This document shows positions 33,685 through 42,597 of a DNA stretch of 64,000 bases, piece by piece. The notes beneath the pieces were generated by a model that did no database searches, was not told where the DNA came from, and saw only the letters and a program-made list of their open reading frames with translations. Each line of letters starts with the position of its first letter. The stretch's first letter is position 1. A program made the translations under genes and the position numbers. Source of the stretch: Thereva unica (lineage: Eukaryota; Arthropoda; Insecta; Diptera; Therevidae); contig OX465281.1 of assembly GCA_949987705.1 (NCBI GenBank), forward strand, positions 192,993,112 through 193,057,111, given 5' to 3'.

Positions 33685-34672
33685 CTCTTTTACAGTGTTG
33701 CCAGATCATTAGAGTGTTCCTCCCTGAGTACCCTAGAATTAGCTCTATATTCCCCTAAATCTCGTTACTTCTCCCCTTAAGAAGGATCCTAGAAAATATA
33801 GTTCGAAATGTTTATCCGTTTTGAGTAATACGGTCAGAACTTTACAAAGATAGAGTTTTACATATCACAATATTTTTGTAACCCTATAACCTATTTCCAT
33901 GAGTAAGTCAACAATGAACTCAGAATTCCTCCACCTATGTGTGATGGTATCAAATTCAGCCACTTATTTTTTTGTAAAAAGAGGTAGGTGAAATTGAAAT
34001 TTTTGTTAAAAAAACCAAAAGTTGGACTTTGACGATTCATAACTCCTAAAGTTTGGAAGATAGTACTAAAAATTTTGCCATCAGAAAAGCGCTGTCAAAT
34101 AATCTCAAAAAACGCAAATAGTTGATTTCTTCTGCTCCAGAAGACCTTTCTAACGTTGATCCGTTAGCTTTTTCAATGAATGTTTTAATAAATTTCGCCG
34201 AGGATTTCGACAACAAAATCACTATTTTTGAAAACATTTTTGGAAAAAAACAGATTCATCATCATTATCGACGGCTCAAAGCTATACGTTATTCGCATGA
34301 TTGCATCCAGTCATTATTGACATTCTATTGTACAGCTTATCTTTAACAATGTTTGCAATGGAAAGCTCCCTCTCAACTGAGGTATTTGAACATGGCAGTT
34401 AAAAGAAAGCGGATGCAAGGATGAAAATACGCTTATAGGGCTGGCGCTTGGGGTTTTCGCGCCCGGTCTCATTTGCTATATTGCGCTCCATCAGCTTTTA
34501 ATTTTGACAATTGAAAAATACACAATTCCTTTAATAGATGAAAATAAAGACACGGAAACGCTTCTTTCATTTATTTAAAAAGGGTTTCTGAAATTGCCCC
34601 TAATCCAATTGCGCCCGGTTCACGTGTACCATTCGCACCTACGAAAGCGCCGCCCTTGCTCATCCCCAGCAT

Positions 34673-35018
34673 CTATTCTTCCAGAGCTTTCACCCAGAAC
34701 TCGTCTGTATATAGTTCATGTTGTATTTCAAAACGATGAAGAAGCTTCCATTCCTTGAGAATTTCATCAACGTAGTTACAAATGTTTTTGATTTTCAAAG
34801 CCAAATATTTTATGTTGGATTTTATCTGCGCTGAAGCTGTGGGAGCGGAAACGCTGATTTTCTCTAAAAGAAAGCTATTCTTTGGTACCTTTTTGTGCAT
34901 TTTTCCATTTAGTTTGGTCAAAAAATCTCTGCATCGTGATTTCACTGAAAACAAAATATTCGGATCACAATTTTTAATAAATTCATTAATATCATATCCA
35001 TAGTCGAGAAATATGACC
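34673..35018 (-). pseudogene. hAT transposase fragment
   Basis: The minus-strand frame reads PVIFLDYGYDINEFIKN, then LFSVKSRCRDFLTKL and a helical stretch ending DEFWVKALEE at 34673. This matches the region between the catalytic core and the dimerisation domain in hAT transposases. Across the Transib-type insertions, the bases at 38934-38990 encode STFNEFPFRNFLTP in the frame that would continue into PVIFLDYG, so the gene once ran through this site. No intact catalytic core or C-terminal domain remains. Confidence 0.7.
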
Positions 35019-35022
35019 GGCG

Positions 35023-37789
35023 CACAGTGGTCCACAGACCCCAAATTCCTGGCCAAAAATCGAAATATCGAAGTTGTTAGAAAACATTTTTATCCAAATG
35101 GACTTTAAACTGTAATAACTGGAGAGTGGGAAACACTTGCCCAAACATGAATAAGGGCTTTCTAGGGGTGGGAATCGTGGACAGTTTCAAGAAATTCGGG
35201 AAATGGTTGTGTCGCATAGTAATTTTTCCAACGGCTACTTCTTTGTCCTACTGTTTATCAAAACACGCAGAATTTTTTGTGTTTATAGTCTACATTATGG
35301 ATTACACTATGGAAGGTAAATTAATATGTAATAAATATACCATCTGTACAAAATAAACTTATTAAATTTTTTTTGTGGGTAAAAATATTGCAAAGAGGTT
35401 TTAGTTTAGTTGACCGCGTTTTTCCGCGGTGATTATGGTATAGTTGTTTTCAAACCTCGTGACATCCCGCGCATGTTCCCCAGCTAAGCTCTTAAAAATG
35501 TTTAAAAGTTCAGACAAAAGCTTCAGTTAACTCCTCCTATCAAATCACTTGTTGCCATGTAATCAGTCGCGACTGCGTATTGCTACCGGGAGGTGTATCT
35601 TTCTGGGACTTCAATGATTATTTAAAAAATTTACAAATTATGACTGAAAAACACCCGTTTTTATATATTTTTTTATTTTAAGGTTTTTATATTTTACACA
35701 TATGCCACTGAAATAATTTGTAGTAATTTCTACTAAAAAATACGATATTTGTTTTTATCACTTTGATTACTAGATTTTTGACATTTTCCGCCAGTCGCAA
35801 GCGCGCTTCTGCCTGGGGAGGTTGTGTTGCTTGCGGCTGCGGAGAACTCTCAATTTATGAATGAAAATGCTCATATCTTTAAAAGAAATTTTTCCAGCAA
35901 TTCTTTTAATTTATTTTAAATTTAGGGATGAGAAATATTTAGCATAATTATAGTAAAATTATGCTTATTACGATGGATAAACTGCCTTTGTTGAGCAGGA
36001 GTTTTACATGTATTTAAAAGCTCTGCTCATTACATACAAAGATTGCTTAACTTTATTCATCCGGCATGCGCACAACCCTTCCCAAATTATTTTGTTGAGT
36101 TTTTTCTGCGTTTGTTGCCTTTTTAAGTTAAAAGAGGGGAAATGATAGAACAAAATTTATGAAATTGGGCAACGAGGTGCGCAGAACCCTTCAAATTATT
36201 TGTGTCACGGCGTGTGAAAACTTCTATACCTATGATACATGTGTAATGTAGTGTTACCAGAATTAGCTGCAAGAACTTGCATATTCTCTTGAAATTTTTG
36301 TTTTAAATAATTTTTTTTTTTAATTTATTCAGACGAGTTAGATTAAACATTTTTTGAAACTTATATTTTTTAATAATATTTAAAATAATGTTTAGTTGTA
36401 CAACCAATTTCAAGGACGTTTAAGCCCGTATCGCCCTAATGGTAGCAATCAAAAAACTGTTTTTAGCGTGTTTTCGACCAAACGAGAATATTTTACCTTT
36501 GGCCTATAAATTAGAAGTGAAGAAATGGAAGGTACAGAAAAAAGATGTTGAAAATTTCCAGAAAGTTGAAGACAGAAAGAAATTAATACAAGAGTCATTC
36601 CTAAAAAAATTACACCTCCATGTCGACAAGCCCAGGCAGGGCAGCGGTAATTCGAATAACGGCAATACTGCCCGTAAATTTTTTTCTGAGTAAGAAAAAT
36701 CGTCCGAAATCACAGGTGTCGATGTAAACCTGATAAAAATACTGCATTTTATACTCCTTGCAGTGTGCAGCGATCATGAAATTAATTTAGAGAAGTTTAA
36801 CATTTACGCCGCGGAAACCGCTCACCTATATATTGACAAATACAGTTGGTATCCAATGAGTGTAACACTTCATAATCTTCTGCTCCATGGTCCCATTATT
36901 ATTACCAACGCATTACTACCTATTGGCCAGATGTCAGAGGAGGCTTCAGAAGCCCGAAACAATGAAATTAGGAAATATCGCGAGATGTTTTCTCGCAAAA
37001 TGTCGAGAGAGAAAACCATGGAAGATGTTTTCCATCAATTACTGACGAGCTCCGATCCAGTGTTGTCCCTGTCTAGGAAGTAGCCGAAAAAACCTCTTCG
37101 CCACTTCCCAAAAGAAGTGCTTGAACTTTTGCAACAGCCTCATTCCCAAAGCAATAGTTTCTATGACGTTGAATTTTCCGAAGATAGCGGCCAAGAGGAA
37201 ATGAGGGACACCACTAAATAATTAATTTGAAAATGCCTCTTTTTGTTATGCAGTTTTGTTCATTCTTGTAAATACAGTAAATACTGTAAATATAGTTTTC
37301 TAAGAAATCAAATGCAGATTTTCTCTTTCTCCTACAATGACATTTCACTGAAACTTTTTTTAAAAAAAAACTGGTTTAACTAGAAAAATAGGTAACAATA
37401 ACTACTCTACAATAGTCGTATATGGGCCAATAAAGACAATATCAAACACAAGGCATTGATGAAAAAATTGGATTCTTCTACTGATTATGGCTCGAAACTC
37501 ACTATATCTTGAAAACTGTTGGTTCCAAATGCTCGAAAGTGGTTTTATTCGATTCAGAAGGCCAAAAAACATTGAATAAACACCAAACGCGGCATATCTA
37601 AAAATGTGGGATTTGTACAAGAAATTTCTGGTGAAAAATTGTATATATTTTCAAAACCGTTAAGCCTATCGCCTTGAGAGTAGTTCTATTCGATTCGGAA
37701 GGCCAAAAATCATAAGAAATGCTTACTTTTATTAAAGTAAAGCCTTCGCAGATTTTGGGCCAGGAATTTTGGGTCTCTGGACCACTGTG
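35023..37789 (+). mobile_element. Transib DNA transposon, internally deleted
   Basis: The terminal inverted repeats begin CACAGTGGTCCACAGACC and end GGTCTCTGGACCACTGTG (inverted). The CACAGTG start is the Transib terminus and the heptamer used by V(D)J signals. CGGCG (35018-35022) on the left and CGGCA (37790-37794) on the right fit the GC-rich 5-bp Transib duplication. Inside is the C-terminal part of a plus-strand transposase at 36439-37221. The N-terminal and first two catalytic regions are missing. Confidence 0.75.
36439..37221 (+). pseudogene. Transib/RAG1-type transposase C-terminal part
   Basis: Three stretches in one frame are separated by stops near 36692 and 37081. The first ends GSGNSNNGNTARKFFSE; the second covers TAHLYIDKYSWYPMS, LHNLLLHGPIIITNALLPIG, SEEASEARNNEIRKYREMF and MEDVFHQLLTSSDPVLSL; the third has PKEVLELLQQP. 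The SEEASEARN block corresponds to the position of the third catalytic residue (Glu) in Transib transposases and RAG1. The earlier Asp residues are not seen. I recognised the family mainly from the termini and target duplication; the protein match is from memory of the motif pattern. Confidence 0.65.
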
Positions 37790-37792
37790 CGG

Positions 37793-38933
37793 CACACTGG
37801 CGAAATATACAAAAAAGATGGCCAAAACTATTTCTCTTGAAAATCATAGCGTAATTGTTTTATAATAGTTAAAATTTTTAAATAAAACAACTCAGTTCAA
37901 TTTGTTGTACGTTAAATTGTTGTACGTTAAATTACGAAGATTTTGCGGGGTCTCCGAGCCTCCTACGATTTTTTTTGGGGTCGTGGGAGGTAAAAGTATG
38001 AAATGCATAAGTGCATTTTACCTGTTGCCAGCAAAATGATGCAACTTTCATCTTCTCCTAGGACCACAATGCAGGAAAATCCGGATTGTTGTTATATTTT
38101 ATAATTATAGTAATAGTTTTACGAAAATTATAAGGTATCTTGAAGCGTCCTACTATGGTTTTTGAAGCTCTGAGAGGTAAAAATGTGGTTTAATTTAAGC
38201 GAAAAAGAGGTTTTTTTGCTGAAATTACATAAATAACGCAGTAAATAGATGGATGTATATATAAATTGCGTGTTTATATATAAAATATATATAAAGACAG
38301 TCGGAAAAAGGGGGAAAAGGGGGACTGCTTTTATATAATATAATTAGATCTCGTCGATTTATCGACTGTGCTGCAACTGTAGCGTTCCCTGAAAAAAAAC
38401 CTATACTTTTATTCATGGACTCAGTTTATCGAAATTAGCACATTTTAGCACTTGGACTTGCATTGATCTGAAAGCTAACAAATTAAACTTTACAAAAAAA
38501 TAACAAAGACAGCGGAATTCAAGAGAATCATATATATTTACGTTAAATTATTACATTATAAATGTACGAAATATACATTCCTATACAATGTCGACAATAT
38601 GAATGAAACCCCGAACGGAATCACGCAACAAGCTACAAAATGAAAATTCCTTACCCCCTGAAACAGGTTCCATGTCAAAAACCAATATTTATTATAAACA
38701 AATAAAAATATGAGCAAATAATATATCAACATAAATCTAAATTAAATTCAGCTCAGAGAAGTTTTCGAATTTCTTGGAAGTGTCATGGTGGTTTGCGCGC
38801 CATCTTCAGCGCGAAAAGTACTTACCAAGCAGCGCCATATATCAATTTATTAGTTTACCTTATTTAAACCGTTTTGCAAACAAATTTTTTTATAGCCTTT
38901 TTGGCCAGCTTTTTTGCATATTTCGCCAGTGTG
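37793..38933. mobile_element. Non-autonomous Transib-like element
   Basis: CACACTGGCGAAATATAC at the left is inverted at the right end (GCATATTTCGCCAGTGTG), and CGGCG follows at 38934-38938. The matching left duplication is probably the CGGCG at 35018-35022, now separated by the Transib element. No transposase frame is present. A block at 37945-37995 with CGAGCCTCCTACGATTTTTT recurs inverted at 63465-63515. Confidence 0.65.
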
Positions 38934-39175
38934 CGGCGTCAAGAAGTTACGAAATGGGAATTCGTTGAAGGTGCTTCTGTTAATTATTTTCAACTATTGT
39001 GGAGCAACAAGAATATATGTACGGAAAAATTGCATTCCCCTAGAAATTCCCCTGACGTTTTTCTCCCCTGAAATTCCCCTAGGGAGCTAAAATTCCCCTA
39101 GATTTAGGGGATATTCTCCTGATCTGGCAACGCCGCTCTTATATGTTGTTTAATATTTAATGTCTGCATATCTTA

Positions 39176-39357
39176 TAGCCTTATGACACTGGCTTTTTCT
39201 AGACTTTTTATAACACTTAAAATTTAGCCGAGAAAAGTTTGAGTATATTCCTCTCACTCTTACATATGGGAAAATCTCCTTTGAATTTTTTCTTTCAGTT
39301 TTCAGCCTAGCCAAGGCAGTATTTTCAGCCTACGATGAAGCCAGTGTCATAAGGCTA
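39176..39357. repeat. MITE, 182 bp, TTA target duplication
   Basis: TAGCCTTATGACACTGGCTT at the left and AAGCCAGTGTCATAAGGCTA at the right are perfect complements, flanked by TTA at 39173-39175 and 39358-39360. It is a non-coding, Harbinger-like target choice. Confidence 0.85.
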
Positions 39358-39360
39358 TTA

Positions 39361-39432
39361 GCTGAGCCATTGAGCAGTGGTAAATGTTTCTCAGCCTAGG
39401 TAAGAAGTGCACCTTCTGTGCTAGAAGCGTAA
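39361..39432 (-). repeat. Dispersed repeat, copy B
   Basis: GCTGAGCCATTGAGCAGTGG and AAGTGCACCTTCTGTGCTAG are the inverted counterparts of the words flanking the (TA)n tract at 24.1-24.4 kb. The family is unknown. Confidence 0.6.
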
Positions 39433-39653
39433 CTCTATTAAGTGTTTTCTTAACCAGAAGAAGTGATTAATGCATAAAATCTAATCTTTATCTAAGGTCT
39501 AATGGGTTTAAAAGTAAATCACTTATTCACGTTAGGCTGCTACCCCTACAAGAAGTTTTAATAAACCCTTATGAAGGAATAAACATTTTATATTATTTAT
39601 CCCTTTACCAAAAGAAGTTATATATAAAATTATGACGTCACTCGTCATCATCA
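39433..39653. other. Unassigned spacer
   Basis: I see nothing recognisable between the dispersed repeat and the (CAT)n tail of the LINE copy that follows. Confidence 0.4.
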
Positions 39654-40156
39654 TCATCTGTAGCACTACAGCCTGTTATTGGCCTTGGCTTCCTCCAGCA
39701 TTTCTCTCCACGCCGTTTGGTTCCTGGCTAATTTCCTCCAAATACGTAGGCCTAACTTAACTTTACGAATGTTCCGCTTCTTTGTCCGATCTGAATTTCG
39801 CCTTCGCTCGCTATTTTCATTGGGTCGCTATCGTCAAGCCTTTGAACGTGTGCCATCCATCGTAATCTACTTAATTTTATACTTTTCACAATGTTGGGTC
39901 CCCGGTACAGTTGGGATAATTCATGATTATATCTCCTTTCGATTGACCGTTTTCGCAGACACCGCCAAATATTGTACGTAGAATTTTTCTTTCATAACTC
40001 CCTAGAAGTGTTTCATCAGCCACTTTCAAAGTCCATACCTCTGATCCAAACATTAGGACGAGCTTGGTTATCGTGGTATATGTAGTTTACCTTTCATTCC
40101 TCTACATAAAATGCGTGATGTTAGATGTTGTCGAAAGCCAAAATAGCTTCTGTTGC

Positions 40157-40567
40157 CCGGGAGTCAGACGATCAATTTGTCTGCAATAGCAATTTGAAAT
40201 ATTGCATGTCAAAGTTTTATCGGCAAGAATTTCATTGCATTGCAATTTCATTCTTACAAGAAAGACGCAGCAGATAGTTGTTGTGTTTGGTACTACTTTT
40301 CATTGAAACATTCATTTTGTAATAAAAAATTGTTAGCAGCCTTAACTTTTGTCTTTTAAAAAAGTGTTATGTTAATTTACATAGCATTAAAATATCCCGC
40401 GTCAAGTAATCTCCACTGCTTAGGTTGTTTCACTTTCCGCCATTTTGTTTAAAAAAATTCTGAATTTTTTGCATACGCAATCATTACATTTGCAATATTG
40501 TATGCAAGATTTCACCAGGGGGTAGACGATCAACATTACAATTGAAAAATTGATCGTCTAACCCCTG
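40157..40567. repeat. MITE inside LINE copy A
   Basis: GGGAGTCAGACGATCAATTT at the left and AAATTGATCGTCTAACCCC at the right are inverted. A second TAGACGATCAAC word lies just inside the right end. It is non-coding. Confidence 0.65.
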
Positions 40568-40645
40568 GTCAACAACGCTTATTCTCTTTGTGATCTCCGC
40601 TGTCTCGCCACTTTCAGGTTGCAATACTGTCCCAAGATAAGTAAA

Positions 40646-40915
40646 TTATTTAACAGTTTCTATGTTATATGAATCTATGGTAATGTTTTGCCTTGGGTTT
40701 TTGTATCTTTTTGTAGTGCAAAGATACTTGGTTTTTGATTCGTTGATGACTAATCCCATTCTTTTCGCAGCTGTTTCCAGTCTGATGAAGGCTTCTTTCA
40801 CATTTGCAAAAGATCTGCCTGTTATAGCAACGTCATCAGCATAAGCTATTGTCTGTGTTGACTTGCTGAAGATGGATTCCGTCGTTTCTACCCCTGAATC
40901 TCTTACCACCTTCAA
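40646..40915 (-). pseudogene. LINE copy A reverse transcriptase fragment
   Basis: The minus-strand frame contains STQTIAYADDVAITGRSFAN with the catalytic YADD box, then AKRMGLVINESKTKYLCT and RQNITIDSYNIETV. The same motifs occur in copy B (LAFADDIAILGRSFES, KKIGLEINEHKTKYMCT). The frame breaks on both sides. The remainder of copy A to 39660 encodes shifted pieces of the C-terminal tail. Confidence 0.8.
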
Positions 40916-40923
40916 CCAACACT

Positions 40924-41796
40924 ATGTTAAATCATCATCATCATCAGGAGCTCCACAGCCTATTGTTGGCCTTGGCTTCCTCCAGCATTTGCCTCCATGA
41001 TTCTCGATCCCTGGCCCGACTTCTCCAGTTTCTTATGCCCAACTGTCTCAAGTCATCCTCGACGTCATCTATGTATCTTTTCTTAGGACGACCTGGTCTC
41101 CGTTTTCCTGGTGGAGCTTTCTCCAGCACTATCTTTGTCGGGTTTCGTTCTCCACCTCGTTGTACATGACCAATCCATCGTAGTCTGTTTATTTTGATCA
41201 CTTTAACGTTTGGAATCTTGCTGATTTCATACAACTCTGAGTTGTAACTTCTTCTCCAAACGCCCTCAACCTGTATTCCTTTGTAGATCGAACGAAAGAT
41301 TTTCCTTTCGAATCTTCCTACCAATGCTTCGTCTGCGTTTTTCAATGTCCACACTTCCGAACCATATAGTAGGACAGGCCTTATTAGTGTTGTGTAAAGT
41401 GCCAATTTTGTCTTCCTTGAAATATTTCTAGACGTCAGGTGCTTGCGTAGACCAAAGTAGCATTTATTAGCCAGTGCTATTCGTCTTCTGATTTCGGCCG
41501 ATGTGTCATTTCCTTTCGTTATAATCGTGCCTAGATATACGAATTCATCCACTGCTTCGATGTTGTAGGTGTCGATCGTTATATTTTGTCTGCTACTTCT
41601 GGTGTTTTTTGTGCACATATACTTTGTTTTGTGCTCATTTATTTCCAACCCGATTTTTTTTGCGGCTTGCTCAAGTGCTACAAAGGCCTCCTTCATGCTT
41701 TCAAATGATCTTCCAAGGATAGCAATATCGTCGGCAAAGGCTAGTATTTGCACTGACCAGTCAAAGATACACCCTGATGTGTTAATCGATGCATCT
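40924..41796 (-). pseudogene. LINE copy B ORF2, RT C-half and tail (separated by BEL)
   Basis: A clean 269-codon frame carries the catalytic LAFADDIAIL, EFVYLGTIITKGND, LYTTLIRPVLLYGSEVWTL, and the LRWIGHVQRGGE and GRPKKRYIDDVEDDLRQLG tail. It ends WSS at 40944, before an ATGATGATG tail at 40924-40941. The N-terminal continuation is at 50655-51148 on the far side of the BEL element. The frame is undamaged over its whole length, so this LINE copy was fairly young when BEL inserted. Confidence 0.85.
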
Positions 41797-41801
41797 CTTA
41801 C

Positions 41802-42290
41802 TGTTCAACGTCCCGGTGAACAACCCGTTGCTGCAACCATCAAATGTTCAACGTCCCAATTCAACAGTGAACAACCCGTGGCTGCAACCATCAGCAAGTA
41901 CGAAGAACAATAATTAGGTCAACCAATGCTGAAACAACTACGCTCAGCAGTTGGGAAATTGCGACAGGTTATGACCGGCAATAACCCCCGGGTTCATCAT
42001 TCCAATCAGCCAGCACGCACCTACCATCGTTGGGCAGTGAGGGCAGTGAGTACCACGCCGCCGCGAAAGCAACAGTCAGAATTACAGTCAGAATTATTAT
42101 GAAGTTTATATTATCTTAAAGTCATTGTGTATCAATTAAAGTGTTTTCATTGTTCTTGTATTTATATTATCTCAAATTCATTGTGTGTTAATTAAAGTGG
42201 TTTTCATTATTTTGAATCTACATCTTTTAATGTGTGAGTGAGTGTAGCAACCAAGGACAAACCACGGAAGGAAGAAAGAGGCAAAAAACA
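41802..42290 (+). repeat. BEL 5' LTR
   Basis: It starts TGTTCAACGTCCC and ends AAAAAACA. The first 90 bases are an internal tandem duplication (GTTCAACGTCCC and GCTGCAACCATCA each occur twice). ATTAAAG, a likely poly-A signal, occurs twice in the 3' half. It is identical to the 3' copy. Confidence 0.95.
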
Positions 42291-42291
42291 T

Positions 42292-42309
42292 TGGTCCTTC
42301 GAGCCGGAT
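42292..42309 (+). other. Primer-binding site, tRNA-Tyr type
   Basis: One base after the LTR, TGGTCCTTCGAGCCGGAT is complementary to the 3' end expected of an insect tRNA-Tyr (CCA, discriminator A, acceptor strand and part of the T arm), judging from memory of that tRNA. The 18-base fit includes the required TGG. Confidence 0.7.
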
Positions 42310-42597
42310 ACATCTTGGAATCAGCAGTCATCGTTAAATAATAAAATAACCTTGTATCACGTAAGTCCCATTTTCCCTTCCTTAAGTGCAATGCATTTAA
42401 TTAAATACTTTAATTAAATAACATCAAGATAAATTATCGTTTAAATAAAATAAAACTTCTTTTTCTGTAATTCTATATATTTACATAACTCTAAAACAAA
42501 AATAATAAAATAAAGTCACACGTATAAACAAATAAATAAAAGCTTTTAATTAAAAAAAAAAAATTTTTTCGTGCAAGTGATTATCTTATCGTAAACA

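Larger units (their letters stand above)
33693..39135. mobile_element. hAT transposon carrying two Transib-type insertions
   Basis: The ends CAGTGTTGCCAGATC (33693) and GATCTGGCAACGCCG (ending 39135) are inverted. The flanks CTCTTTTA (33685-33692) and CTCTTATA (39136-39143) are an 8-bp duplication with one change. The minus-strand transposase is interrupted by two elements at a CGGCG site. AGGGGAATTTTAGC-like subterminal repeats lie near the right end. It inserted into the LINE endonuclease fragment at its left. Confidence 0.8.
39654..40923 (-). mobile_element. LINE copy A (third non-LTR family), 3' part
   Basis: The minus-strand 3' end carries the ATGATG tail (CATCATCAT on the plus strand, 39646-39658). 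The C-terminal residues LEEAKANNR match copy B at 40.9 kb, so both are one family. A MITE splits it at 40157-40567. Copy A is more decayed and sits immediately 3' of copy B in the same orientation, separated only by copy B's tail. Confidence 0.75.

Noticed and set aside
34122..34346. Plus-strand frame in the left part of the hAT element
   Set aside because: No transposase motif is recognisable; the supported hAT coding is on the other strand.
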